Shown here: positions 42,080-51,350 of the stretch, one piece after another
Numbering within the stretch: the first letter of the stretch is position 1
How the letters are laid out: every line of letters begins with the position of its first letter
Origin: Moraxella sp.
GTDB taxonomy: Bacteria; Pseudomonadota; Gammaproteobacteria; Pseudomonadales; Moraxellaceae
Direction: 5' to 3'
NCBI RefSeq assembly: GCF_030525845.1
Contig: NZ_JAUNDY010000008.1
Coordinates: forward strand, 1 to 64,000
Length of the DNA stretch: 64,000 nt
Notes under the pieces: model-generated
What the model was told of the DNA's origin: nothing
Seen by the model: the letters and a program-made list of their open reading frames with translations, nothing else
Databases searched by the model: none
Made by a program: the position numbers and the translations under genes

Positions 42080-42907
42080 TTATTTGGCTTCGGTGGCATC
42101 TGAGATTTCGTTGTTGGTAGCGGCAACGTCATTACCGAACCATTTGGTATAAATTTGGTCGTATGTGCCATCAGCACGGATTTGTTTCATGCCGTCATTT
42201 AGAATGTCTAGTAATGCTGTGTCGTCTTTTTTGACTGCCATGGCAATCATATCTGGCTCGCCCTCATCAGGCAATGCGTCTATCTTGCTGTCTGGATATT
42301 TGCCATGAAAGTGCATGATTACACCTTTATCGCCGATAAAGACATCTTGCTCGCCTGTAAATACCGCTTTTAATGCCAAATAAGGCGTATCATAAGTAGT
42401 GTGATTGATGTTATATTTACCAGCCAATTCTTGTTGAAGTGTGTCAAATTGTACTGCTACTTGTTTATTAGCCAAATCTTTCCAGTTGGTGATGGCAGTG
42501 TTTGTGGTGTGCAGGGCGTAGGTGGCTGATTGAAAATGCGGTGTTACAAAGTTATATTTTTGCTGACGCTCTGGGGTAACTGAGATATTGGAAGTGATGA
42601 TATCAGCTTCCCCTGACTCTAAGCTGGCAAACATGCCGTCCCACGTCTTTGAGATGAAGTCTAGGTTAAAGCCTTTTTTCTGGGCGATGGCTTGAAGTAA
42701 GTCGTGCTCAAATCCTGAAACCCGACCTTTTTCATCACGGACGATGAATGGTGCAGATTCGTTTTCGGTAACCACCAAATAAGTCTTACCAGTGTTTTGG
42801 GTGGAAGGTGTCTCGCTTGGTGCGGTGGTGGCTTGGGCTGGCTTATCTTCACTACCACAGGCACCAAGTAATAGAGATAACCCTAAGATGGATAATGGTT
42901 TTTTCAT
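42080..42907 (-). CDS. Amino-acid-type ABC solute-binding lipoprotein (family 3), phase-variable promoter
   Basis: The 275-residue product starts MKKPLSILGLSLLLGACGSE, a lipoprotein signal with lipobox LLGAC. The body is a family 3 binding protein: YLVVTENESAPFIVRDEKGR, VSGFEHDLLQAIAQKKGFNL, FASLESGEADIITSNISVTP, NKQVAVQFDTLQQELAGKYN and the C-terminal IRADGTYDQIYTKWFGNDVA. Such proteins bind amino acids for an ABC importer, but no permease or ATPase gene is beside it. ATG 42907 is preferred to 42955 because the signal peptide starts there. Expression should depend on the G14-spaced promoter at 43098-43126. Confidence 0.9.
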   Translation of the reverse strand: MKKPLSILGLSLLLGACGSEDKPAQATTAPSETPSTQNTGKTYLVVTENESAPFIVRDEKGRVSGFEHDLLQAIAQKKGFNLDFISKTWDGMFASLESGEADIITSNISVTPERQQKYNFVTPHFQSATYALHTTNTAITNWKDLANKQVAVQFDTLQQELAGKYNINHTTYDTPYLALKAVFTGEQDVFIGDKGVIMHFHGKYPDSKIDALPDEGEPDMIAMAVKKDDTALLDILNDGMKQIRADGTYDQIYTKWFGNDVAATNNEISDATEAK

Positions 42908-42948
42908 AACATGACCTCGTATTGTAGATGACATGGCATTCATGGTAA

Positions 42949-43032
42949 GGGGCATACCCCACTTAATGACACTTTATCGCCTGAGAGAATTGGCGATGGT
43001 CGGTGTTTTTTTATCAATACCGAAGTGGGGTG
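42949..43032 (-). promoter_or_regulatory. Structured 5' leader with mutually exclusive stems, function unknown
   Basis: Within the 5' UTR of the binding-protein gene, ACCCCACTT (42956-42964) and AAGTGGGGT (43023-43031) form a 9-bp outer stem. It encloses the hairpin ATCGCC/GGCGAT (42976-42981 with 42992-42997). The CCCC used in the outer stem (42957-42960) can instead pair with GGGG at 42949-42952 to make a short hairpin just before the start codon. This is the logic of a riboswitch or attenuator, but I could not match it to a known class. Confidence 0.5.
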
Positions 43033-43097
43033 GTACACCTTATTTACGGTGCTTTGAGTAATGTGAAAATACCTAAACAGTCCATGAAGTTGTGCTG

Positions 43098-43126
43098 ATT
43101 TTACCCCCCCCCCCCCCATTTGTCAA
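43098..43126 (-). promoter_or_regulatory. Phase-variable sigma-70 promoter with G14 spacer
   Basis: Read on the minus strand: a consensus -35 TTGACA (43126-43121), then AAT plus 14 G (43104-43117 on the plus strand are all C), then -10 TAAAAT (43103-43098). The spacer is exactly 17 bases, the optimum. Slippage in the G-run would change the spacing and so the promoter strength. Start site would be near 43090, giving a 5' UTR of about 180 bases. Confidence 0.8.
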
Positions 43127-43244
43127 GCAAAAATGAGCCAACATAAAACAACCAAACCCATAAATCGAGCAGATGGATCAGTCAAATATCCAAAAAAATC
43201 CCCCAAACCATCGGCTTGGAGGACTTTGAGGATTGTATGGAGGA

Positions 43245-44897
<1,653 letters not shown>

Positions 44898-44934
44898 TTA
44901 AATTTCGGTAAGGTGGTTTGGGTTTTGGGGCAAA

Positions 44935-45222
44935 TTATTCAAGTACGCCCAAAACATCGCTCTCTTTCATAATGAGTAGTTCTTCGCCATCCACTTTGAC
45001 GGTTTGACCTGCGTATTGACCGAACAACACTTTGTCGCCCACTTTGACATCTAGGGGACGCACCTCGCCATTATCACGAATTTGACCTTTGCCCACTGCG
45101 ATGATTTCGCCTTGTTGGGGTTTTTCTTGGGCAGAACCTGGCAGAATGATACCGCCTGCGGTTTTTTGCTCTTCTTCGGTACGGCGAACCACGATACGGT
45201 CGTGTAGGGGACGAATTGACAT
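44935..45222 (-). CDS. groS: Co-chaperonin GroES
   Basis: GroES caps the GroEL chamber. From ATG 45222 it has 95 residues, with [20 protein letters not shown], the mobile loop [20 protein letters not shown], and [24 protein letters not shown] lies upstream of this ATG; a start at 45234 would add four residues and is disfavoured. First gene of the operon with groEL, behind a heat-shock-like promoter. Confidence 0.98.
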   Translation of the reverse strand: MSIRPLHDRIVVRRTEEEQKTAGGIILPGSAQEKPQQGEIIAVGKGQIRDNGEVRPLDVKVGDKVLFGQYAGQTVKVDGEELLIMKESDVLGVLE

Positions 45223-45272
45223 AAATTTCTCCATTAAATGATAAAAGACTGGTTAATCCAGATTGCTTGTAA

Positions 45273-45300
45273 AAATAGGGTTTGGGTGGAAATTTTCAAG
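45273..45300 (-). promoter_or_regulatory. Sigma-32-like heat-shock promoter of groES-groEL
   Basis: On the minus strand CTTGAAA (45300-45294), 13 bases, then CCCTATTT (45280-45273) resembles the sigma-32 consensus CTTGAAA and CCCCATNT. It lies about 50 bases upstream of groES. Confidence 0.6.
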
Positions 45301-45408
45301 GCAAACGATGATGTTGTGTTGATAATTTGATTTTAATTTATTGATTTTATTAAAAAAATTATATTTATTTTGATTGATTTACCCACTATGAAAACGCATG
45401 AAAATTTA

Positions 45409-45417
45409 TGCTATAAT
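45409..45417 (+). promoter_or_regulatory. Extended -10 promoter for der
   Basis: TGCTATAAT is an extended -10 element (TGN plus perfect TATAAT), 40 bases before the der start. The -35 region is poor, as often with extended -10 promoters. Confidence 0.55.
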
Positions 45418-45456
45418 AACGAGTTTAATCAATTTAAATAAAATCTCGAGAAAACC

Positions 45457-46875
45457 ATGTCCCTAAAACCTGTTGTCGCCCTTGTCGGTCGTCCCAATGT
45501 CGGCAAATCCACGCTGTTTAATCAGCTGACCAAATCCCGCCAAGCCCTAGTCGCAGACTTGGCAGGCTTAACCCGAGACCGTCAGTATGGCGATGTCTAT
45601 TTTGAGGAAAAATCGTTCATCGTGGTTGACACGGGGGGCATTGGCGAGGCAGATGACGGCACGGGCAACATTGATGATTATATGGCGACACAGTCATACA
45701 CCGCCATGCATGAGGCGGACATCGTGGTGTTTGTGGTGGACGCACGGGCAGGACTGACCCCAAGTGATGAGCAGATTGCCAAGTTTTTGCATACGCTTGG
45801 TAAACCTGTGTTTTTGGTCGCCAACAAAACGGACGGCGTGCATGAGGCGAGCGTGGCAGAATTTTTTGGGCTTGGGCTTGGTGAGCCTATCCCCACGAGT
45901 GCCAGTCATGGTAAGGGGGTAACAAGCCTACTTGAAATCATCACGGCAGACATGCCAGCCATAGAAAGTGTGGACGAGACAGCGGACGCGCTAAAACTTG
46001 CCATCATCGGTCGCCCCAATGTCGGCAAATCCACGCTGGTGAATCGCCTTTTGGGTGAGGAGCGTGTGGTGGTGTTTGATATGCCCGGCACAACGAGGGA
46101 TAGTATTTATATTCCTTTTGAGCGGGAAGGTTATCAGTATACACTCATTGACACAGCGGGCGTGAGACGGCGTGGACGCATTGATGAAAAAGTAGAAAAG
46201 TTTAGCGTTATCAAGACCTTACAAGCCATTAAAGATGCCAATGTCGTGGTGCTTGTGGTGGACGCTCACGAGGGGATTGTTGACCAAGATTTGCACATGC
46301 TGGGCTATGCTCTGGACGCTGGGCGGGCGATTGTGATTGCCATTAACAAATGGGATAATCTCACCCAAGAGCAAAAAGACATCGTCAAAATTGAAATGGA
46401 CAGACGTTTTAACTTCATTCCTTGGGTAAAAATTCACCTGATTTCTGCCCTATATGGCAATGGCGTGGGTAATCTGTATCCGTCCATTCATAAGGCGTAC
46501 GATGCGTCTATGTTTAAGGTGTCCACCTCTCGCCTGACGCAAATTCTCCAAGATGCGGTGGAAAATCATCAACCACCAATGGTGGGTGGTCGCCGTATCA
46601 AACTTCGCTACGCCCATTTGGGTGGGCATAATCCGCCCGTGATTGTCATTCACGGTAACCAAACTTCGGCTTTGCCTAAATCTTATCAGCGTTATTTGGA
46701 AAATGTTTATCGCAATGTGTTTAAACTCGAAGGTACGCCTTTGCACATTGAATTTAAACAAAATGACAACCCTTATAAAGATAAGAAAAATCCCAAAGTG
46801 GTCAATAAAGCCAAAGCCATGCGTGAGAAAAAACGTATTGCTGAGTTTAAGAAAAGAGAGAAAAAGAGAAAGTAA
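45457..46875 (+). CDS. der: Ribosome-biogenesis GTPase Der (EngA)
   Basis: Der is an essential GTPase of 50S subunit assembly with two tandem G domains. The 472 residues show [20 protein letters not shown] and [11 protein letters not shown] in the first domain and a second [20 protein letters not shown] with [12 protein letters not shown] from about residue 185. INKWDN is the second G4 motif. The C-terminal KH-like domain contains [20 protein letters not shown], and a Lys/Arg-rich tail ends the protein. The stop codon overlaps the next ATG (TAATG). Confidence 0.97.
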   Translation: MSLKPVVALVGRPNVGKSTLFNQLTKSRQALVADLAGLTRDRQYGDVYFEEKSFIVVDTGGIGEADDGTGNIDDYMATQSYTAMHEADIVVFVVDARAGLTPSDEQIAKFLHTLGKPVFLVANKTDGVHEASVAEFFGLGLGEPIPTSASHGKGVTSLLEIITADMPAIESVDETADALKLAIIGRPNVGKSTLVNRLLGEERVVVFDMPGTTRDSIYIPFEREGYQYTLIDTAGVRRRGRIDEKVEKFSVIKTLQAIKDANVVVLVVDAHEGIVDQDLHMLGYALDAGRAIVIAINKWDNLTQEQKDIVKIEMDRRFNFIPWVKIHLISALYGNGVGNLYPSIHKAYDASMFKVSTSRLTQILQDAVENHQPPMVGGRRIKLRYAHLGGHNPPVIVIHGNQTSALPKSYQRYLENVYRNVFKLEGTPLHIEFKQNDNPYKDKKNPKVVNKAKAMREKKRIAEFKKREKKRK

Positions 46876-47177
46876 TGCCAACGCTATTTAAAAATGGTGT
46901 TTATTTTTATTGGAATGACAATAAATTTAAATTGGTGTATGATAATAGAGAAGTCAGCTTTGATGAGGTAATTTCGGTATTTGATGACCCCTATCAATTA
47001 ACCAATATTGATAACCGTTTTGATTATGATGAACTTCGTATGAGAACGGTCGGTATGTCCAATCAAGGTAGATTATTGGTGATAGCGTGGGTACAAACTT
47101 CTGATGATGAAATTACCATTATTACTGTATTTAAACCTGCTCACACACAATTAAAGGAGTATCAACATGCAAGATAA
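46875..47177 (+). CDS. brnT: BrnT-family toxin (putative)
   Basis: The 100-residue protein fits the DUF497/BrnT ribonuclease-toxin pattern: FKNGVYFYWNDNKFKLVYDN in place of the WDxxKxxxNxxKHG strand, then VSFDEVISVFDDPYQLTNID, DYDELRMRTVGMSNQGRLLV and the C-terminal ITIITVFKPAHTQLKEY. BrnT toxins fold like RelE and cleave RNA. The KHG motif is weak here (LVYDNREVSF), so activity is uncertain. It starts inside the der stop codon, so it is translationally coupled, and it overlaps the next gene by 11 bases, a toxin-antitoxin arrangement. Confidence 0.65.
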   Translation: MPTLFKNGVYFYWNDNKFKLVYDNREVSFDEVISVFDDPYQLTNIDNRFDYDELRMRTVGMSNQGRLLVIAWVQTSDDEITIITVFKPAHTQLKEYQHAR

Positions 47178-47415
47178 ACCAGTAAAAGAAATTGAAGTGG
47201 CGGATTTTGTGGTAACTGCCAAAGATAATGTCATGCCAAGTGTATTGGTACGTTATAACGCCAATAAAAATACAGAACCTGCACAAAGCAAAATGCAGAA
47301 TGATAAAATTGGTGATTGGTTTGATGATGATGTGCTAAACATTTTATTAAATTTACCCAAAACCAGTAAAGATAGACAAATTATCAATGGTCTTATTCGG
47401 GCGGTTTACGCTTAA
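47167..47415 (+). CDS. Putative antitoxin paired with the BrnT-like toxin
   Basis: This 82-residue acidic protein begins 11 bases inside the BrnT-like gene. It does not show a clear BrnA signature, but the size, the overlap, the disordered N-terminal half (VKEIEVADFVVTAKDNVMPS) and a C-terminal helical region (DWFDDDVLNILLNLPKTSKD) fit an antitoxin whose N-terminus wraps the toxin. Function is inferred from position only. Confidence 0.45.
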   Translation: MQDKPVKEIEVADFVVTAKDNVMPSVLVRYNANKNTEPAQSKMQNDKIGDWFDDDVLNILLNLPKTSKDRQIINGLIRAVYA

Positions 47416-47421
47416 AATCCC

Positions 47422-48180
47422 ATGTTTAAAAAAATCCGTATTCTTATCCTGCTTTGTATTTTGCTTATCGTAGCGGTAAATAGTATCCGTGATAAAAGCC
47501 ATGATTGGAAAAAACCCGTCTATGTCGCTATTTATCCAATTAACATCGATAATTCGCCTGTGGTGGATAATTATATAAAAACTTTATCCAATGATGATTT
47601 TAAGGAAATTGACGATTATTTAAATGCCGAAAGTAAAAAATACGGTAAAACGGCAAACATCTATTATCGTCTGGGGGCAACCGTCAGCGAATTGCCCCCT
47701 GTTGTGCCTAGAAATGGCGGTATCATGGATGCAATGATTTGGAGTTTGAAATTTCGCTATTATGCCTATAAAAATGGGAGCGATGTGGGCGTGCCGACCA
47801 ATTTACGGTTATTTTTGCAATTTCACAACCCTGACAAAAAAATCATTACCGAAACTTCCACCGCCCTACAAAATGGGCGGATTGGCGTGGTCAATCTATT
47901 TGGCATGACTCAAAAAACCGCCAATAACAATGTTGTCATTGCTCACGAAACCCTCCACGCCTTTGGAGCAAGTGATAAATATGATGTGTCAAATGGCATT
48001 CCCATTTATCCGCAGGGCTATGCCAATCCCAATCAAAATCCCCTGCACCCCCAAAAGCAAGCTGAACTTATGGCGATGCACATTCCGACTACTCAAACGC
48101 AATTTGAAATGGCACGAGAGTTAAAACAAACCGTTATTGGGGAAATGACCGCCCAAGAAATTGGCTGGGTGGAAAAATGA
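47422..48180 (+). CDS. Membrane-anchored metalloprotease-like protein (HETLH motif)
   Basis: The 252-residue protein has one N-terminal hydrophobic segment (RILILLCILLIVAVNSI) acting as anchor or signal, then a periplasmic domain. The motif VVIAHETLHAFGASDKYD (near residue 175) contains HETLH, the zinc-binding HExxH signature, followed by a His/Asp-Tyr-rich region as in many gluzincin-like proteins. Family unknown to me; homologs of this size occur in Acinetobacter-like genomes as hypothetical proteins. It lies 6 bases after the antitoxin-like gene, and its stop overlaps the next start, so it is in the same operon as der and what follows. Confidence 0.6.
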   Translation: MFKKIRILILLCILLIVAVNSIRDKSHDWKKPVYVAIYPINIDNSPVVDNYIKTLSNDDFKEIDDYLNAESKKYGKTANIYYRLGATVSELPPVVPRNGGIMDAMIWSLKFRYYAYKNGSDVGVPTNLRLFLQFHNPDKKIITETSTALQNGRIGVVNLFGMTQKTANNNVVIAHETLHAFGASDKYDVSNGIPIYPQGYANPNQNPLHPQKQAELMAMHIPTTQTQFEMARELKQTVIGEMTAQEIGWVEK

Positions 48181-48794
48181 CAATCACGCTATTTGAAACC
48201 TTAGCCATTAAAAACAAGCAAATTTTAAACTTATCTTATCATAACGACCGTTTTAAAAAGGGGCAAGTTTTTTTAAATTGTAAAAATCTTATTGATGATA
48301 TTGCGACTTTAATTAACATTCCCACACATTTTGATAACGATAAGTTAATCCGTGTACGAGTTACTTATAATAAAAGTGATATTAAAGTAGAATATTTTGA
48401 TTATACACCAAAATCCATTTATTCTTTTAAAGTGATAGAATGTAATGACATTGACTATTATTATAAATATGATGATAGAAGTGTATTAAATACATTATTA
48501 TCCCAAAAAGAAACTTGTGATGAAATTATCATTATAAAAAATGGTTTTGTTACTGATTGCTCTATTGGTAATTTATTATTTTTAAAAAATGGCATTTGGT
48601 ATACGCCTGATACGCCTTTATTAAACGGCACACAAAGGGCGTATTTATTGGATAATAATAAAATTAAGCTGGCAAGCATTAAAAAAGACGATATCTGCCA
48701 TTATGAAAAAGTGATGATGATAAACGCCCTAAATCCTTTTGATGAGTGTGGGGCGGTAGACGTTGCTCATGTTATTCACGATGATTTATCATAA
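48177..48794 (+). CDS. Class IV aminotransferase-like protein (aminodeoxychorismate lyase-like)
   Basis: This 205-residue protein resembles fold-type IV PLP enzymes. It opens LFETLAIKNKQILNLSYHND, the usual start of the family, and continues with RVRVTYNKSDIKVEYFDYTP. The region YYKYDDRSVLNTLLSQ should hold the PLP Lys, and DEIIIIKNGFVTDCSIGNLL with LNGTQRAYLL form the E-x-S-x-x-N type active-site loop. Such small forms are found in Haemophilus and Campylobacter and may act as 4-amino-4-deoxychorismate lyase for folate; the assignment is uncertain. The start overlaps the previous gene by 4 bases (ATGA). Confidence 0.6.
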   Translation: MTITLFETLAIKNKQILNLSYHNDRFKKGQVFLNCKNLIDDIATLINIPTHFDNDKLIRVRVTYNKSDIKVEYFDYTPKSIYSFKVIECNDIDYYYKYDDRSVLNTLLSQKETCDEIIIIKNGFVTDCSIGNLLFLKNGIWYTPDTPLLNGTQRAYLLDNNKIKLASIKKDDICHYEKVMMINALNPFDECGAVDVAHVIHDDLS

Positions 48795-48869
48795 AAATAA
48801 GTTATTTATTTATAAATTATGATAACTTATTTTCATTTATAAAAATCGCCATTTTTATTTAAAAACTGC

Positions 48870-48897
48870 TTGACTTTTTATTTTAAACATTTATCAT
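48870..48897 (+). promoter_or_regulatory. Sigma-70 promoter upstream of the rtcB leader
   Basis: TTGACT (48870-48875) and TATCAT (48892-48897) with a 16-base spacer (or TCATAT with 18). It lies inside the 507-base gap that precedes rtcB. Confidence 0.45.
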
Positions 48898-48956
48898 ATA
48901 CACATTCATCGTGCTAAGGCACATTTTATCCACCCAAACAGCAATAGGAGTAAAAG

Positions 48957-49022
48957 ATGTCTGTATTTTCTTACACACTAACAAGACAAGCCGTTTTGAC
49001 TGTTTGGGCAATTCGTTTGTGA
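48957..49022 (+). CDS. 21-residue leader-type ORF before rtcB
   Basis: ATG 48957 follows AGGAG at 48946-48950 with perfect spacing. The product starts MSVFSYTLTRQAV and ends TVWAIRL. Its last codons lie in the 5' arm of a 10-bp inverted repeat that encloses a terminator, the geometry of a translated attenuator leader. No amino acid is strongly repeated, so the effector cannot be guessed. Confidence 0.45.
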   Translation: MSVFSYTLTRQAVLTVWAIRL

Positions 49023-49101
49023 TTTTTATTTAATTTCACACCCACTTTCAGACGGTGAAAGCCTTTATTATCAAGGCTTACGCCGTTTTTTATTGCCCAA
49101 A
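49003..49101 (+). terminator. Nested stem and terminator/attenuator before rtcB
   Basis: TTTGGGCAAT (49003-49012) and ATTGCCCAAA (49092-49101) are exact complements. Inside them AAAGCCT/AGGCTT plus flanking ACGG/CCGT (49052-49087) make a terminator hairpin ending in T6. The 200 bases from here to rtcB show no further gene. Confidence 0.6.
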
Positions 49102-49301
49102 TTTCATCTCTTAAAGTCCTTTTCGGCTTTGCTTTTCCAATTCATTGATTTATGTCATTTTTATGATTAAAAATGATTGGGGAAGTGTTGTCTTTTAATT
49201 ATTAAAATACCAAAAATTCATATTTATGGTAATGGGATTTTATTGTCTGTTGATTTTTATTTTTTTTAAAATCCCAAATACCAAAACAAGAGATTTTTAT
49301 T

Positions 49302-50513
49302 ATGCCAATCCAACTAACTTTAAACAAAAATGCCAAAATCGGTAAAGGCGTTCCTGTCAAAATTTTTACAAACGACATTGAAGACGATGCCATTCGCCAA
49401 CTGCGAACGCTGTCGCAAATTCCCTTTATTCATTCGCACATTGCCGTAATGCCCGATGTGCATATCGGCAAAGGGGCGACCGTGGGGAGCGTGATTCCTA
49501 CCAAAAACGCCATTATCCCGTCCGCCGTTGGTGTGGACATTGGCTGTGGTATGAATGCGGTGCGGTTGTCTATCAAAGGCTCGCAACTGCCTGATAATCT
49601 TAGCAAAATCCGCTCGGCAATTGAACAAAAAGTCCCTGTCGGCTTTAATCAGCACCAAAGCATTTCGGTCAAAATGAGCACCCTTGACCCGCTCGCCATT
49701 CGCCTGAAAAAAATCACCGACAAGCACAAAGGCTTATTAAAAATGCTCCGTAATTTTGACCGCACTTGGGCAAAACAGCTTGGCACGCTGGGTGGGGGCA
49801 ACCATTTTATTGAGCTGTGCGTGGACGAAAATGACGATGTCTGGGTAATGCTCCATTCGGGCAGTCGGGGCATTGGGGCGTGCATTGGCGAGTATTTTAT
49901 CACCCTTGCCAAAAAAGAATGCGAGACCCGTCTGGGCTATGTGCCTGATAGGGAGCTTTCGTATTTTGCGATGGGCTCGGACAGTTTTGATGACTATATT
50001 GAAGCCCTAGGGTGGGCTCAGGATTATGCCTATGAGAACCGCAAGGAGATGATGAGACTTATTTTAAATGTCTTAAAAAATGAATTGCCCCATTTTGTGC
50101 CGACCCGCGAGGCGATAAATTGTCATCATAATTATGTCAACCAAGAGACGCATTTTGGCGAACAAGTGTTCATCACCAGAAAAGGGGCGATTAGTGCCTA
50201 TGACGGCGAGCTTGGCATTATCCCCGGCTCTATGGGAGCGAAGTCGTATATCGTGCGGGGTAAGGGCAACAGCGAGAGCTTTTGCTCGTGTTCGCACGGG
50301 GCGGGGCGTCGGCTGAGTCGGGGCAAGGCGATTCGGTCGTTTACGATTGATGATTTAAAAGCTCAAACCGCAGGCATTGAATGCCGAAAAGATAAAGGCG
50401 TAATGGACGAAATTCCAATGGCGTATAAAGACATTGATACGGTAATGGCAAATCAAAATGATTTGGTGGAAGTGGTGCATACGCTAAAACAAGTGATGTG
50501 TATTAAGGGGTGA
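49302..50513 (+). CDS. rtcB: RNA-splicing ligase RtcB
   Basis: RtcB is a GTP- and Mn-dependent ligase that joins 2',3'-cyclic phosphate and 5'-OH RNA ends, repairing cleaved tRNA or rRNA. The 403 residues show IAVMPDVHIGKGATVGSVIP near 48, the metal-ligand GVDIGCGMNAVRL with Asp and Cys (near 75), GTLGGGNHFIELC (near 164), LHSGSRGIGACIG (near 188), the guanylylation His in CSCSHGAGRRLSR (near 330) and AYKDIDTVM near the end. It may repair damage from toxins such as those in this window, which is speculation. Followed at once by two small genes. Confidence 0.96.
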   Translation: MPIQLTLNKNAKIGKGVPVKIFTNDIEDDAIRQLRTLSQIPFIHSHIAVMPDVHIGKGATVGSVIPTKNAIIPSAVGVDIGCGMNAVRLSIKGSQLPDNLSKIRSAIEQKVPVGFNQHQSISVKMSTLDPLAIRLKKITDKHKGLLKMLRNFDRTWAKQLGTLGGGNHFIELCVDENDDVWVMLHSGSRGIGACIGEYFITLAKKECETRLGYVPDRELSYFAMGSDSFDDYIEALGWAQDYAYENRKEMMRLILNVLKNELPHFVPTREAINCHHNYVNQETHFGEQVFITRKGAISAYDGELGIIPGSMGAKSYIVRGKGNSESFCSCSHGAGRRLSRGKAIRSFTIDDLKAQTAGIECRKDKGVMDEIPMAYKDIDTVMANQNDLVEVVHTLKQVMCIKG

Positions 50514-50516
50514 ACT

Positions 50517-50960
50517 ATGGTAATTCAATTTGTAGAAGCGTCTAAACCATTATTGCAAAAAGAAAGCACTTATATATTTTCTAAGTATTTTGATGCTTAT
50601 ACAGATATGTTGCAAAGTGTTGAATTTTGTTATAAACAAAATAATGATACTTATTATTTTATTTGTGCAACTTATTATATTGAGCTGTTATTGAATGGTT
50701 TGGCGGAAATTTCTCCAATAAATCCGTGTCAATTATTGTCAGATTATCTTGATAATTGTCGTGATTTGGATTTTGAAAATCCTGAACAATCAATTATTTA
50801 TGATAAGGATAATTTTATGCAAAACATTCAATTATTTTTGGATAGCGAGAAAATCTATCAAGATTTTTGGTGTAAAGATAATTTGATTGCAGTTTGCAAC
50901 GATTTGATTGAATTTGTGCAATTAAGTAAAAATTATACATTGATTGTGCAGTATGGTTAA
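50517..50960 (+). CDS. Hypothetical protein downstream of rtcB
   Basis: Not recognised. The 147-residue protein is acidic and helical, rich in aromatic residues (YIFSKYFDAYTDMLQSVEFC, YYFICATYYIELLLNGLAEI). No signal peptide and no metal motif are seen. It begins 3 bases after the rtcB stop, so it is very likely cotranscribed and perhaps functionally linked. Its base composition is more AT-rich than rtcB, hinting at later acquisition. Confidence 0.55.
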   Translation: MVIQFVEASKPLLQKESTYIFSKYFDAYTDMLQSVEFCYKQNNDTYYFICATYYIELLLNGLAEISPINPCQLLSDYLDNCRDLDFENPEQSIIYDKDNFMQNIQLFLDSEKIYQDFWCKDNLIAVCNDLIEFVQLSKNYTLIVQYG

Positions 50961-50976
50961 TTTAAAGGAAAATGTT

Positions 50977-51219
50977 ATGAAACCTAAAACCCAAAAATCT
51001 CTAATTAAACTTGGCGAACAATTAGAAAAAAATCCTAATTTAATCGCCCAGTCGCAAAAACCCATTAAACCCAGAAATTATCTTGCCCTAAATCCGCTAT
51101 TACAAAAAGGCGGATTGCACGATAAAGACGATGTCGCCCTTGCCCGCAAAAAACAAAGACGGCAATGTAAGCAAGATTTAAGGCGAACGGATTGGTTGAA
51201 GGGGGTGGAGTTGGATTGA
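50977..51219 (+). CDS. Small basic hypothetical protein
   Basis: The product has 80 residues from ATG 50977, which follows AAGGA; earlier starts would overlap the previous gene. It is Lys/Arg-rich (KPKTQKSLIKLGEQLEKNPN and a C-terminal ALARKKQRRQCKQDLRRTDW). No family recognised. It would close the rtcB unit. A palindromic repeat follows 23 bases after the stop. Confidence 0.5.
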   Translation: MKPKTQKSLIKLGEQLEKNPNLIAQSQKPIKPRNYLALNPLLQKGGLHDKDDVALARKKQRRQCKQDLRRTDWLKGVELD

Positions 51220-51241
51220 ATTTTGAAGTCAAGGGCAAGCG

Positions 51242-51304
51242 TAAGGTGTGTATTACGCACTGTTTGGGGCTTAGGCTTTTAAATGGTGCGTGGTACGCAC
51301 CTTA
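51242..51304. repeat. Palindromic intergenic repeat (GGTGCGTA-type)
   Basis: TAAGGTGTGTATTACGCACT (51242-51261) and GGTGCGTGGTACGCACCTTA (51285-51304) are inverted copies, differing by transitions only. Each arm is itself nearly palindromic. Elements built on GGTGCGTANTACGCACC are dispersed in many bacterial genomes, as I recall. It may also serve as the bidirectional end between the rtcB unit and rnhB. Confidence 0.55.
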
Positions 51305-51350
51305 CTGATGTTTATTTAAAGATTAAAAAGTTAAATTATTTTGATAATGA

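Noticed and set aside
43023-43040. A T-box-like GGGTGGTAC on the plus strand
   Set aside because: T-boxes are essentially a Gram-positive system, the rest of the consensus is missing, and the transcript runs on the other strand.
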